Source: Mycobacterium neglectum (GTDB lineage: Bacteria > Actinomycetota > Actinomycetes > Mycobacteriales > Mycobacteriaceae). From it: 64,000 nucleotides of DNA. Below the pieces are notes generated by a model. The model saw only the letters and a list, made by a program, of their open reading frames with translations. It had not been told where the DNA came from and ran no database searches. Shown here piece after piece: positions 50,655 to 59,744 of this stretch. Each line of letters begins with the position of its first letter. Position 1 is the stretch's first letter. The stretch lies in assembly GCF_002591975.1 (NCBI RefSeq), contig NZ_NVQE01000002.1, positions 62,001 to 126,000 on the forward strand, given 5' to 3'. The position numbers and the translations under genes are program-made.

Positions 50655-51374
50655 ATGGCCGCGGTGAAACAGCCCATCAAGCTGCCAACGCCCCAGCGCA
50701 CCGCGGCGGTACTGTCCCGCGTGGGGTTTCTGGCTGGGCTCGACCCCGGCATCATTTCCGCGTTGTCCAGCCAACTGCGCCAGGTTGAGGTGTTGCGTGG
50801 CGCGATGGTCTACCGCCAGGGCGAGCCCGCCGACGGGTTGCACATCATCTTGGCCGGCAAGATCAAGATCTGTTGCCACTCCGCCGACGAACGTGAGCAG
50901 CTGCTGGCGATACGGGGGCCGGGCGACATCCTCGGCGCCGTTTCGATTCTCGACCGGTGTCCTCGTACGTCGACCGCGATCGCCGTCACGAACGTCTGCA
51001 CGGCGTTTGTGGACGACGAGACGCTACAGGTGTGGATGACGGAGCGCCCGCAGATCGCACAGCAATTGCTGCGGTTCATGGCCGGCCGGTTGCGGCTCGC
51101 CAACAACCATCTACTCGACATCATCTTCGATGACGTCCCGGGCCGGGTCGCCAAGGAGCTGCTGCACCTGGCGCAGCGGTTCGGTACCCAGAGCGGCGAT
51201 TCCTGGCAGGTCACCCACGATCTGACCCAGACTGAGATTGCACAGCTGGTGGGTGCCACCCGCGAGAGTGTCAACAAGGCGCTTTGCGACTTCGTTCAAC
51301 GAGGATGGATCACGACGGACGGCAAGTCGACGCTGATCCACCGGCCACAGTTGCTCGCCAAACGCGCAGGGTGA
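50655..51374 (+). CDS. Crp/Fnr-family transcriptional regulator
   Basis: A 239-residue regulator. The N-terminal cyclic-nucleotide-binding fold has FLAGLDPGIISALSSQL, GEPADGLHIILAGKIKI and RGPGDILGAVSIL. The cap region around CPRTSTAIAV lacks the perfect E-x-R-S-A cAMP-binding set of CRP (it reads PRTSTA). The HTH is DLTQTEIAQLVGATRESVNKALCDFVQRGWI. No N-terminal FNR Cys cluster is present. A strong AGGAGG site is only two bases from the ATG; GTG 50664 is better spaced and may be the real start. M. tuberculosis has a different small gene at this spot. It diverges from cysQ. Confidence 0.85.
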   Translation: MAAVKQPIKLPTPQRTAAVLSRVGFLAGLDPGIISALSSQLRQVEVLRGAMVYRQGEPADGLHIILAGKIKICCHSADEREQLLAIRGPGDILGAVSILDRCPRTSTAIAVTNVCTAFVDDETLQVWMTERPQIAQQLLRFMAGRLRLANNHLLDIIFDDVPGRVAKELLHLAQRFGTQSGDSWQVTHDLTQTEIAQLVGATRESVNKALCDFVQRGWITTDGKSTLIHRPQLLAKRAG

Positions 51375-51375
51375 A

Positions 51376-52221
51376 TTAGAACGCAGGCCACGGGATCGGG
51401 CGTCGCCGATCCGGTGTTGGCATCACCGGATCATCAAGCAGCGCAGCTGTTCTCGCCAGCAGAGCGGCGATCTCACGCTCGGTGATGTGATCACCCAACA
51501 CGTCCGCCAAACCGTTGCCCAGCTGCTCACGGAGAGCAGCGACCGCTGCCAAGGTCGAGTCGTCGACCGGCTTGCCCGCCCATCCCCACAAGACCGTTCT
51601 AAGTTTGTCCTCCACGTGCAGACTCACGCCGTGATCGACGCCGTATACCTGGCCGTCGACGCCGGACAGGATGTGGCCGCCCTTGCGGTCGGCGTTGTTG
51701 ATCAACACGTCGAACACGGCCATCCGCCACAACCGGGTGTCATCGGCGTGCACCAGCGTCACCTCGGCACCGGCGTAGTCGTAGGCCTGCAGGATCGGCA
51801 GAAAACCGGGCGGGACCTGACCCGCAGGTAGCAAGTCGACGAGGTCCGGACCGTCCGCGGGTTCGTCGCCGACCTCTGTCAGGCTCTCGCCCGGCTGGTC
51901 CACCCACAGCTGGAGCATGCCGCGTCCGGCAGGGCCGTCACGAATGATGGTGTAGGGCACGATGTTCCAGCCCAGTGCGTCCGACACCAGGTATGCGGCG
52001 AGTTCGCGACCGGCCAGAGTGCCTTCGGGAAAGTCCCACAGGGGCGCCTCCCCTGCGATCGGCTTGTAGACGCAATGTGCTTGTTGCTCACCGAGATGCG
52101 CCTCGCACAGGAAGGTGGCATTGCTCGCAGAGCGGATGCGTCCGATGACGGTGATGTCGCCGCGCCGCAGCACCTCGTTGGCTACAACAGCGGAATCTGG
52201 ATCGCTATTCGCTGGCGTCAT
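51376..52221 (-). CDS. SCO1664-family protein with PI3/PI4-kinase-like fold (Rv2133c type)
   Basis: A 281-residue conserved actinobacterial protein. HCVYKPIAGEAPLWDFPEGTL looks like a nucleotide-binding Lys region. MAVFDVLINNADRKGGHIL (D..N.DR) and VYGVDHGVSLH (a DHG in place of DFG) resemble PI3/PI4-kinase-like catalytic and metal motifs. Real kinase activity is unproven. I use the ATG giving MTPANSDPDSAV; another ATG lies 12 codons upstream. The start overlaps the DUF3090 gene end by 17 bases. Its stop lies one base from the convergent Crp/Fnr gene. Confidence 0.85.
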   Translation of the reverse strand: MTPANSDPDSAVVANEVLRRGDITVIGRIRSASNATFLCEAHLGEQQAHCVYKPIAGEAPLWDFPEGTLAGRELAAYLVSDALGWNIVPYTIIRDGPAGRGMLQLWVDQPGESLTEVGDEPADGPDLVDLLPAGQVPPGFLPILQAYDYAGAEVTLVHADDTRLWRMAVFDVLINNADRKGGHILSGVDGQVYGVDHGVSLHVEDKLRTVLWGWAGKPVDDSTLAAVAALREQLGNGLADVLGDHITEREIAALLARTAALLDDPVMPTPDRRRPIPWPAF

Positions 52222-52792
52222 CGTCGGAACCGGTGATTGCGTCACGCAGGTAGCCATTGGTGCGCACGCAGATGTGGCCCTCGGGGTCGAGCGGTTCGTC
52301 GCACAGCGGACACGGCGGGCGGCCCGCCGAGATGACTCGGGTGGAGCGTGTCGCGAACTGCCGCGCCGATTCGGGCGTCAGGAAGACCCGCACGGCATCG
52401 GGACCGTCCTCGGCGTCGTCGAGGACCACAGACGCGTCGAACTCGGTCTCGGACACTGCGAGAAGTTCGACGACGACGGTCTGCGCCTCCGAGTCCCAGC
52501 CAAGACCCATCGTCCCGACCCGGAATTCGGCGTCGACAGGAGTGATCAACGGGCTCAGATCGTCCACCTCGCCGGTCTCCGGGGGCACCGGGGTGCCGAA
52601 GCGCCGGTTGATCTCGAGCAGTAGTGCGGCGATCCGCTCGGCGAGCACGGCGACCTGCTGCTTCTCCAGAATTACCGACACCACCCGCTTGTCGTGGACT
52701 GCCTGCAGATAGAAGGTCCGGTTTCCTGGTTGCCCGACAGTCCCGGCCACGAAGCGGTCGGGTGTTCGGAAAACATGAATTTCGCGGGCCAT
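52205..52792 (-). CDS. DUF3090 family protein (Rv2134c type)
   Basis: A 195-residue conserved actinobacterial protein. REIHVFRTPDRFVAGTVGQPGNRTFYLQA is the family start. A Cys pair and further His/Cys near the end (PPCPLCDEPLDPEGHICVR) form a probable zinc-ribbon-like site. It always neighbours the SCO1664-type gene and the phosphoglycerate-mutase-like gene, which suggests a shared pathway. Function unknown. It is overlapped by the next gene and follows the phosphatase gene by 57 bases. Confidence 0.88.
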   Translation of the reverse strand: MAREIHVFRTPDRFVAGTVGQPGNRTFYLQAVHDKRVVSVILEKQQVAVLAERIAALLLEINRRFGTPVPPETGEVDDLSPLITPVDAEFRVGTMGLGWDSEAQTVVVELLAVSETEFDASVVLDDAEDGPDAVRVFLTPESARQFATRSTRVISAGRPPCPLCDEPLDPEGHICVRTNGYLRDAITGSDDDASE

Positions 52793-52849
52793 GGCATCTC
52801 CAAAATACCGGTAGCGGCGGCGTCAGCCGTAATCCCGGGTCCGCACCGG

Positions 52850-53566
52850 CTAGTCGGTCGAGCCACCAACGACCGCGTCCTCGGGTGGCACGCCACCGTC
52901 CTTCGACGCGTCCTGGGCCGCGTCTTTCGCCGGTTTTGCGAGCAGACCGGCGGTCAATTGATCGCCGGTGTGGTTGACGTGGATGACGAACGGGCGCACG
53001 GCCGTGTAACGGATCACACTCATGGACGCGGGATCGGCGGTGATGCGCTGAAAACTATCGAGATGCGTTCCCAGCGCGTCGGCCACGATCGCCTTGATCA
53101 CGTCGCCGTGGGTGCATGCGATCCATAGGACATCGCCGTTGTGCTGTTCGGCCAGCAGGCGGTCGTGCTCCCGGACCGCGCCAACCGCGCGTGCCTGAAC
53201 TGCGGCAAGCCCTTCCCCTTCCGGAAACACCGCCGCGCTTGGCTGCTGTTGCACAACCGCCCACAGCGGCTCTTTGACCAGATCGCCGATCTTGCGGCCC
53301 GTCCATGAGCCGTAGTCGACCTCGGAGATGCGCTCGTCTACAACGGGGTCCAGACCCAACGCGGCGGCCAAGGGACCCACCGTGCGTTCGCACCGCAGCA
53401 GTGGCGATCGGACAATCGCGCGGATCGGAAGTGTCCCGACGCGCCCCACCAGCCCCCGGGCCTGTTCCTGCCCCTTGTCGTCCAGGTCGACGCCCTCGCT
53501 ACGCCCGGCCAGCGTGTGGGCGGTGTTCGACGTCGATCGACCGTGGCGCAACAGGATGACCGTCAT
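52850..53566 (-). CDS. Histidine phosphatase (phosphoglycerate mutase-like, Rv2135c type)
   Basis: A 238-residue histidine phosphatase. The RHG motif with the catalytic His is [19 protein letters not shown]. Further active-site residues appear in [22 protein letters not shown] and [13 protein letters not shown]. It is more likely a phosphatase than a mutase. The tail after residue 205 is Lys/Asp-rich and disordered. The chosen ATG overlaps the uppP stop as ATGA. Position between uppP and the DUF3090 gene matches Rv2135c. Confidence 0.9.
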   Translation of the reverse strand: MTVILLRHGRSTSNTAHTLAGRSEGVDLDDKGQEQARGLVGRVGTLPIRAIVRSPLLRCERTVGPLAAALGLDPVVDERISEVDYGSWTGRKIGDLVKEPLWAVVQQQPSAAVFPEGEGLAAVQARAVGAVREHDRLLAEQHNGDVLWIACTHGDVIKAIVADALGTHLDSFQRITADPASMSVIRYTAVRPFVIHVNHTGDQLTAGLLAKPAKDAAQDASKDGGVPPEDAVVGGSTD

Positions 53567-54393
53567 ACCGCCGACACCACCCCGGCGCCGAGCAGGATCA
53601 GCACGACGGTGCCGAGCAGGACGCGGTAGCCGACGAACCAGTACATGCTGTGCCGCACCAGAAACCGTAGGAACCATGCGACGGCGGCGAATCCGACGAC
53701 GAAGGCGATCAGTGTCGCCACCAGCAACTGTGGACCGGTAGCGCTCATCCCCTCGCCAACCGGATGAAATGCGTCGGGCAGTGAGAACAACCCCGATGCG
53801 AATACCGCCGGGATGGCGAGCAGGAAGCCGAACCGCGCGGCGAGTTCACGGTCCATCCCGAGAAACAGCCCGGCGCTGATTGTCGCGCCGGATCTCGAAA
53901 CACCGGGTACCAGAGCCAGGCACTGTGCAAGGCCGACGATGATGCTGTCCTTCCAGGTGAGCTGTTCGACTCGGCGTACCTGGCGGCCGTAGTACTCCGC
54001 CGCGGCAATGACCGCCGAGAACACGATCAACGCGGTCGCGATCAACCATAGATTGCGTGCGCCGGTTCGGATTTCGTCCTTGAACAGCAGGCCCAACACG
54101 CCGATCGGGATAGTGCCGATGATGACCCACCAGCCCAGCCAGTAATCGGCGCTACGGTGCGCGGCGACGAATAGTCCGTTGAACCACGCCTTGAGGATGC
54201 GGCCGATGTCACGCGCGAAGTAGACGAGCACCGCCACCTCGGTGCCAAGCTGGGTGACAGCGGTGAACGATGCGCCCGCGTCCTGGGTGAAGAAGACACG
54301 CGATGCGATCGCCAGGTGTCCCGAGGACGACACCGGCAGGAATTCGGTCAAGCCCTGCAGTACCGCGAGAACGATCACCTGGACCCACGACAT
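53563..54393 (-). CDS. uppP: Undecaprenyl-diphosphatase UppP/BacA
   Basis: A 276-residue integral membrane phosphatase with about eight helices. It dephosphorylates undecaprenyl diphosphate (decaprenyl in mycobacteria) to recycle the cell-wall lipid carrier; its relatives confer bacitracin resistance. [16 protein letters not shown] contains the ExxxE-type and SSSGH active-site motif, and [16 protein letters not shown] the PGxSRSxxT motif. The start [11 protein letters not shown] matches the mycobacterial form; an ATG six codons upstream is also in frame. Confidence 0.95.
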   Translation of the reverse strand: MSWVQVIVLAVLQGLTEFLPVSSSGHLAIASRVFFTQDAGASFTAVTQLGTEVAVLVYFARDIGRILKAWFNGLFVAAHRSADYWLGWWVIIGTIPIGVLGLLFKDEIRTGARNLWLIATALIVFSAVIAAAEYYGRQVRRVEQLTWKDSIIVGLAQCLALVPGVSRSGATISAGLFLGMDRELAARFGFLLAIPAVFASGLFSLPDAFHPVGEGMSATGPQLLVATLIAFVVGFAAVAWFLRFLVRHSMYWFVGYRVLLGTVVLILLGAGVVSAV

Positions 54394-54459
54394 CGCGGCC
54401 ACGTCCGTCACGACGACGACCGTACCTTCGGGGCGGCGAGAACTGCGTCAGCGGCGGTG

Positions 54460-54795
54460 TCAGCGGCTCGGTCGAGCCACCGGCTGGGCTGCCGCCACTG
54501 CATCGCGCACGGCCGCGGCCAGGCTCCGCTGGTCGGAGAGGTCGATGTCGATCAACTTTCGGGTGCTGGCTGCGACGACGTCCTCGCTCTGCGGGACCGG
54601 TCCGGTCAGTCGCGGGCGGTAGACCTCGACGATCAGCGACTGCCGTTCGACATGAAACGAAAAGCTTCGGCCGTCGCCGACCTGGCCAAACCCGCTAGCG
54701 TGTACACCAGTCGAAATATCCTCGATAGCAAACTCTCGGTCATCCAGTTCCCGGTCTGCGGCAAGGGTCATGTAATTGACCATAACTCTACTCAT
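54460..54795 (-). CDS. Conserved hypothetical protein (Rv2137c-like)
   Basis: An approximately 111-residue small protein with no signal peptide or membrane helix. It reads FAIEDISTGVHASGFGQVGDGRSFSFHVERQSLIVEVYRP, then DLSDQRSLAAAVRDAVAAAQP. The predicted fold is mixed alpha/beta. The position upstream of uppP and divergent from lppL suggests Rv2137c. I chose the ATG at 54795 (MSRVMVNYM); a frame start at 54828 would fall inside a perfect palindrome. ATG 54783 is another option. Function unknown. Confidence 0.7.
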   Translation of the reverse strand: MSRVMVNYMTLAADRELDDREFAIEDISTGVHASGFGQVGDGRSFSFHVERQSLIVEVYRPRLTGPVPQSEDVVAASTRKLIDIDLSDQRSLAAAVRDAVAAAQPVARPSR

Positions 54796-54815
54796 GCCGA
54801 TCGCACAGGGAGGCG

Positions 54816-54839
54816 CAACCTTTTGCATGCAAAAGGTTG
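54816..54839. promoter_or_regulatory. Perfect 24-bp palindrome between Rv2137c-like gene and lppL
   Basis: Half-site CAACCTTTTGCA is followed immediately by its exact reverse complement. Outer GGCG and CGCC arms extend the symmetry if three bases are bulged. It ends one base before the first lppL ATG. The AT-rich centre (TTTTGCATGCAAAA) in a GC-rich genome marks it as a likely operator for the two divergent genes. Confidence 0.65.
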
Positions 54840-55937
54840 ATGCGCCGTCTGCCTACACTGCAGGTCAACAGAGGTTCAATCCGCACGTCCGAGAGCTACC
54901 CCTTGCCGATTCGCATAAACAGTCAAGATCACGTATTTCGTTTATTGGCTATCGGGCTGGCAATTGTCGGACTTTCGGGGTGCACATCGAACTCGGTTGA
55001 TGCGCCCCCGCCGACGATCGTGCCTGCTGAGGCGGCGTTATCACCTCCATCGGCGGGCGCACCGGATGGATCGGTGCGGCCACTGGCGGACCGTGCGCAG
55101 GCCGCCGTGTTCGACGCCGATACCGAGTCGTTGGCCGTACTCAGCCCACAGCCCGCCGATCAATCGATGATCACGACTTTTGCCAAGGGCGGCGAGACCC
55201 GGAGCGTGGCGTTACCCGGGCCGGCAACGGCGATGACAGGCGATGACGAGGGCCGGGTGTATGTGTCGACCCGCGGCGGCTACTTCCGGGTCGATCTCGC
55301 CGGGGGCACCGCGACCCTAGTCGACGTCGACGGTCAGAACGAGACCGACTTCACTGCGATCGCGCGGCGAGCGGACGGCAGGCTGGTGCTGGGTAGCGCC
55401 GACGGCACCGTGTTCACTCTCAGTTCGGATACCGAGGTCGGCGCACAGCTGAAGATCTTCGCCCGGGTCGATGACCTTGTCACGCAAGGCAATACCACCG
55501 TGGTGCTGGACCGTGCACAGACATCGGTGACCGCACTCGACGAGGACGGCACCGACGCCGACCACGCACTGCGCGCCGGCGCGGGGGCCACCACGATGGC
55601 CGCCGACGAGGCGGGCCGGGTGTTGGTCGCCGACACGCGCGGTGGTCAGTTGCTCGTGTACGGCATGGACCCGCTGATCCTTCGCCAGGCGTACCCGGTG
55701 CGCGACGCACCGTACGGACTGGCCGGATCGTCGACGCTGGCGTGGGTGTCGCAGACTGCCTCGAACTCCGTGGTTGGTTACGATCTGTCCACCGGCATCC
55801 CCGTCGAGAAGGTGCGCTATCGAACCGTGCAGCAGCCGAACTCTCTCGTCTACGACGAACCCTCCGGCACCCTGTATGTGGTGTCGGGCTCAGGAGCGGG
55901 TGTCCAGGTGATCCCCGGCGCGGCGGTGGGCTCGTGA
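54840..55937 (+). CDS. lppL: Lipoprotein LppL, beta-propeller-like
   Basis: A 365-residue predicted lipoprotein. The hydrophobic stretch FRLLAIGLAIVGLSGC has a lipobox LSGC; the Cys is residue 47 from the first ATG. TTG 54903 would give a more usual 25-residue signal peptide and may be the true start. The mature protein has repeated blade-like segments (AAVFDADTESLAVLSP, DDEGRVYVSTRGGYFRVDL, RADGRLVLGSADGTVF, EAGRVLVADTRGGQLLVYG), consistent with a seven-blade propeller. It precedes pyrD, as Rv2138 does. Function unknown. Confidence 0.88.
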   Translation: MRRLPTLQVNRGSIRTSESYPLPIRINSQDHVFRLLAIGLAIVGLSGCTSNSVDAPPPTIVPAEAALSPPSAGAPDGSVRPLADRAQAAVFDADTESLAVLSPQPADQSMITTFAKGGETRSVALPGPATAMTGDDEGRVYVSTRGGYFRVDLAGGTATLVDVDGQNETDFTAIARRADGRLVLGSADGTVFTLSSDTEVGAQLKIFARVDDLVTQGNTTVVLDRAQTSVTALDEDGTDADHALRAGAGATTMAADEAGRVLVADTRGGQLLVYGMDPLILRQAYPVRDAPYGLAGSSTLAWVSQTASNSVVGYDLSTGIPVEKVRYRTVQQPNSLVYDEPSGTLYVVSGSGAGVQVIPGAAVGS

Positions 55938-56191
55938 CGACGATGCAGCTCGGCCGAATGCCGGAAGGTTGGGATAAGGATCTCTCCGACGATTACGAGT
56001 GGATTCCGTTACGGCTGCCGCCCGATCTGACCCGGATCAACGCCTCGACGCGGTTGTCCATCGAGGCCGAATACCGCGGATGGGAGCTGACCCGCGTGCG
56101 GCTGTACACCGACGGCTCACGGCGGGTGCTGCTGCGCCGCAAGAAATCCGCGATCCGAGGGGCGGCTATTCCGGAGCAGCCCGCCCTGTGA
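55934..56191 (+). CDS. Small conserved actinobacterial protein, DUF5703-like
   Basis: An 85-residue soluble protein reading [26 protein letters not shown], then [31 protein letters not shown]. It resembles a small family found upstream of pyrD in actinobacteria (DUF5703, assignment from memory). The start is GTG and overlaps the lppL stop as GTGA. It ends four bases before pyrD, so the three genes form an operon. Confidence 0.78.
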   Translation: MTTMQLGRMPEGWDKDLSDDYEWIPLRLPPDLTRINASTRLSIEAEYRGWELTRVRLYTDGSRRVLLRRKKSAIRGAAIPEQPAL

Positions 56192-56195
56192 GCTC

Positions 56196-57263
56196 GTGAT
56201 CTACCGCGCGCTGCAGCGGGTGCTGTTCCTGTTCGCGCCCGAGCGCATCCACACCTGGGTGTTCGCGTTGCTGCGGGGCGCCACCGCCGCCGCCGTCACA
56301 CGCCGTCCGCTGGCACGGTGGCTGGCACCGCGCGATCCGGTGCTGGGCAGCACGGTCTTCGGCGTGAATTTCGCCGCTCCGCTGGGCCTGGCGGCCGGAT
56401 TCGACAAGGACGGCCGAGGGCTGAAGACGTGGGGCGCGCTGGGGTTCGGGTATGCCGAGGTCGGCACGGTGACCGCAGTGGCGCAGCCGGGCAACCCGCA
56501 ACCGCGAATGTTCCGGCTGCCCGACGATCGGGCCCTGCTCAACCGGATGGGATTCAACAATCACGGGGCGGGTGAGCTGGCCATCAAGCTGGCACGCCAC
56601 ACCGCCGACGTGCCGATCGGCGTCAACATCGGCAAGACCAAGACCACCCCGGCCGAGTCCGCGGTCGACGACTACGCCGAAAGCGCGCGGCTACTCGGGC
56701 CGCTTGCGGCGTTCGTGGTGGTCAACGTCAGCTCGCCGAACACGCCGGGACTACGTAATCTGCAAGCCGTCGAATCGCTGCGCCCCATCCTGGCCGCGGT
56801 ACGCGCAGAGACATCGACTCCCGTGCTGGTGAAGATCGCACCCGATCTCCTGGACGAGGAAATCGACCAGATCGCCGATCTTGCAGTCGAATTGGGGCTG
56901 GCGGGCATCGTCGCGACGAACACGACGGTGTCCCGAGACGGGCTGGCCACACCCGGGGTCGACGAGCTGGGTGCGGGCGGCATCTCCGGGGCGCCGGTCG
57001 CCAAGCGGTCCGCTGAGGTGTTGCGCAGGCTGTACCGGCGCGTCGGCGACCGGCTGGTGCTGATCAGCGTCGGAGGTATCGAAACCGCCGACGACGCATG
57101 GGACCGCATCATCTCTGGCGCCTCATTGCTTCAGGGCTATACCGGATTCATCTACGGCGGCGGACTTTGGGCCAAGCGGATCCATGACGGCCTGGCCCAC
57201 CGCTTGCGCGACGGAGGTTTCACGTCCCTGGCCGACGCCGTCGGCTCGGCCGTACACGACTAA
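56196..57263 (+). CDS. pyrD: Dihydroorotate dehydrogenase (quinone), class 2
   Basis: A 355-residue membrane-associated flavoenzyme of pyrimidine synthesis. The N-terminal helical extension ([26 protein letters not shown]) is the quinone-binding part of class 2. FMN-domain motifs are [35 protein letters not shown], the catalytic Ser region [22 protein letters not shown] and [15 protein letters not shown]. Start is GTG. Confidence 0.96.
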   Translation: MIYRALQRVLFLFAPERIHTWVFALLRGATAAAVTRRPLARWLAPRDPVLGSTVFGVNFAAPLGLAAGFDKDGRGLKTWGALGFGYAEVGTVTAVAQPGNPQPRMFRLPDDRALLNRMGFNNHGAGELAIKLARHTADVPIGVNIGKTKTTPAESAVDDYAESARLLGPLAAFVVVNVSSPNTPGLRNLQAVESLRPILAAVRAETSTPVLVKIAPDLLDEEIDQIADLAVELGLAGIVATNTTVSRDGLATPGVDELGAGGISGAPVAKRSAEVLRRLYRRVGDRLVLISVGGIETADDAWDRIISGASLLQGYTGFIYGGGLWAKRIHDGLAHRLRDGGFTSLADAVGSAVHD

Positions 57264-57294
57264 TGGATGTCGATCGCCGCGACGCTCGCCTTAT

Positions 57295-57995
57295 TTACTC
57301 GCCGGGGCTGACGAGTCCGGTCTCGTATCCGATGATCACGAGCTGGGCGCGGTCGCGCGCGTTCAGCTTGCCGAGGATGCGACTGACGTGCGTCTTCGCC
57401 GTGAGCGGCGACATGTAGAGCGACTCGCCGATCTCGGAGTTGGTCTTGCCACGTGCGACCTCGGCGAGCACTTCGCGCTCCCGCTCGCTCAAGACATCGA
57501 GGGGACCCGTGTCTCCCGGACGGCTGATCGGTCGGCGAACGAGGTCGGCGACCAAGCGCTTGGTCATCGCCGGTGAGATGAGGACGTCACCGTCGGCGGC
57601 CGCAGCGATCGCCTCGAGCAGGAGTCGCGGCGGGGTGTCCTTCAGCAGAAAACCGGAGGCGCCGACTCTGAGCGCGTCGTAGACGTACTCATCGAGCGCG
57701 AAGGTGGGAGCACAAGCACCTTGGTGGCGCTGAGCCGTTCGTCGCCGCAGATCGCTCGGGTCGCGTCGAGCCCGTCCATGCGAGGCATGCGGATGTCCAT
57801 CAGCACGACGTCGGGGCGTGTCCGCCAGGTCTCGGCGATCGCCTGCGCGCCGTCGCCGGCCTCACCGACGACCTCGATTCCGGGTTCGTTGGCGAGCAGT
57901 GCTGCGAACCCGCGACGCACCAACTCCTGGTCGTCGACGAGCAGGACGCGGATGTCGCGCCTGGCCACCGCCGGCGCGTCGAGCCCAGCGGTCAT
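57295..57995 (-). pseudogene. NarL/LuxR-type response regulator, frameshifted
   Basis: A two-component response regulator split by one missing base. The receiver half has the acidic pocket LLVDDQE and phospho-Asp67 in [13 protein letters not shown], and is in frame to TKVLVL. After position 57706-57707 the sequence continues in another frame as [26 protein letters not shown], then the LuxR HTH VLSEREREVLAEVARGKTNSEIGESLYMSPLTAKTHVSRIL. Restoring one base (CTC-CC-ACC to CTC-ACC-ACC type) gives a normal 233-residue protein. The ATG overlaps the kinase stop as ATGA. Either a real mutation or an assembly error. Confidence 0.85.
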
Positions 57996-59125
57996 GTTCC
58001 CCACCCGCCCGGCAGTTGGTAGGGCACGAACGCGCGCACCGTGAACCCGCCGTCGTCGGTGGGTTCGGCGTGGACGGTGCCCCCGAGGAGCTCCGCTCGC
58101 TCGCGGACCGCGACCAGGCCGATGCCGGTGCCGGGCGCCGCAACGCGTGCGGTGGCCGGGGCGTCGTTCGACACGGTGACGTGCACGCCGCCGTCCGCGT
58201 GCCGGAGCCGGACGATTGCGGGGACCTCGCCGGCGTGGCGGGCGACGTTGACAAGGCACTCGTGCACGATTCGGTGCACTGTCACCACGGTGCTCTCCGC
58301 CACGTTCGCAGGATAATGACCATCCTCGACCACCTCGACTTCCCTCGAGTGCCCGGCGGCAGCGACGACGACGTCGCTGATGGTGGTGGTGGCCGTCGGT
58401 ACCGGGCGAAGCGGGACCGACTCGTCTGACCGCAGGAGCCCGAGGAGGGATCTCAGCTCGTCGAGCGATCGTCTGCCTGCGTCGTTGATCTCGACGAGCG
58501 CGGAGTGAGCGGCGGCCGGATCGCGCTCGAAAACGTGGGCGGCGATGCCGGACTGCACGGTGATTGCCGACAGCGAATGGGCGACGACGTCGTGCAGGTC
58601 GTACGCGATGCGAAGGCGTTCCGCCTGGAGCCGTTCGGCGACCTGGCGTTCCACTGCGTCGGCTCGACGCCGCAGGTTGGAGCGACGGGCGTCGGCGGCG
58701 GCGATCGCGAGCAGGAGAACGGCTGCGTCGGCGGCCCATTCGAACCAGAACGGGTCACTACCGACCTGCGCCCCGAAGCCTGCGACGACGATCGCGACGA
58801 GCGATCCGAACCAGATCGCGGAGCGATCGTCGCTGCGGCGCACGAGACGGAACAGCGCCACGGCGAGCAGCGGCCGCAGCGCGACCGGGCTGGAGGTCCA
58901 CGCGAGGGTGGCGATGTCCAGCACACCGATCGCCACGACGGTGGCCCGACCGAACCGACCGGCGACGACGAGCAGCACTGCGGCGACGGCCGCGATCGCG
59001 ATGCCTGCGAGTTGCCTTCCGGCCACGACGTCCGGATCGATGAACAACAGGCCGATCGACACCGCCAACGCGGCGACGATCGCAGCGAGATCGGCGCGAG
59101 AGGTGCGGCGATCGGCGTGCGTCAC
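57992..59125 (-). CDS. Two-component sensor histidine kinase, NarL/DesK-type
   Basis: A 377-residue membrane kinase. About five N-terminal membrane helices (residues 12-140) form the sensor part with almost no outer loops. The HisKA_3 dimerisation segment holds the phospho-accepting His178 in [17 protein letters not shown]. The ATPase domain has [13 protein letters not shown] and [18 protein letters not shown]. The start is GTG. It is coupled to the response-regulator reading frame by ATGA. It lies 70 bases downstream of the His/Met membrane cluster and probably belongs to the same unit. Confidence 0.9.
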   Translation of the reverse strand: MTHADRRTSRADLAAIVAALAVSIGLLFIDPDVVAGRQLAGIAIAAVAAVLLVVAGRFGRATVVAIGVLDIATLAWTSSPVALRPLLAVALFRLVRRSDDRSAIWFGSLVAIVVAGFGAQVGSDPFWFEWAADAAVLLLAIAAADARRSNLRRRADAVERQVAERLQAERLRIAYDLHDVVAHSLSAITVQSGIAAHVFERDPAAAHSALVEINDAGRRSLDELRSLLGLLRSDESVPLRPVPTATTTISDVVVAAAGHSREVEVVEDGHYPANVAESTVVTVHRIVHECLVNVARHAGEVPAIVRLRHADGGVHVTVSNDAPATARVAAPGTGIGLVAVRERAELLGGTVHAEPTDDGGFTVRAFVPYQLPGGWGT

Positions 59126-59195
59126 GGATCCATCATCGTCGCTACCGGTGGCGGTCGCGTACTCCGGCGGGAGGTCTCTGCACTGAGATGAGCCA

Positions 59196-59744
59196 CTAGG
59201 AATTCGTGTCGACGTTCCTGCGCGGGCCGGTGCGTATCCAGACCACCGCGAAGAACACCATCGCCAGCACCAGCGGGGTGAGTCCGACGAGCCAGCTCAG
59301 CGCTAGTGGGGGTCCTGGCTGGTTGAGCACGTCGACGGCCAGGTCGCCGGTGCCTTCGCCCTGCGGTCCGTCGATCGTGAACCTCAGCGTCCACGTCCCC
59401 GAGGAACTGAGCGACTCCACGTCAAGGCCCCACACTTCGCGGTTGCGGGGATGCCGGGACAGGCGATCCGCGTCCTCCCGGCCATCGGGAGCGATCGCCG
59501 TGATGGTGCCGGACTTGCCCGTGATTCCGCCGTCCGGTTCGAACGTGAAATCCAACGACTGCATGGCGCGCAGCGGCCACACGGTGAACCCGACTGTCAC
59601 CGGGTAGGGGCCCACTTGGACGTGCTCGGTGTGCACGACGTAGTCCAGCGGATCGGCGGTCGCGGCCGGTGCCACGCCGATCGACAGCGCGGCGACGGCG
59701 CACAGCATCGCGATCATCGCTCGCAACCTGTTGTGGATGGTCAT
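59196..59744 (-). CDS. Exported protein with C-terminal membrane anchor
   Basis: A 182-residue protein. It has a signal peptide (RAMIAMLCAVAALSIGVAPAATA, cleavage before DPLDY), an outer beta-rich domain (VQVGPYPVTVGFTVWPLRAMQSLDFTFEP ... SGTWTLRFTIDGPQG) and a membrane helix near the end (WLVGLTPLVLAMVFFAVVWI). The domain resembles the immunoglobulin-like copper-handling folds in outline only. No His/Met cluster is present except isolated residues. The ATG overlaps the stop of the upstream membrane-protein gene as ATGA. Confidence 0.8.
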   Translation of the reverse strand: MTIHNRLRAMIAMLCAVAALSIGVAPAATADPLDYVVHTEHVQVGPYPVTVGFTVWPLRAMQSLDFTFEPDGGITGKSGTITAIAPDGREDADRLSRHPRNREVWGLDVESLSSSGTWTLRFTIDGPQGEGTGDLAVDVLNQPGPPLALSWLVGLTPLVLAMVFFAVVWIRTGPRRNVDTNS

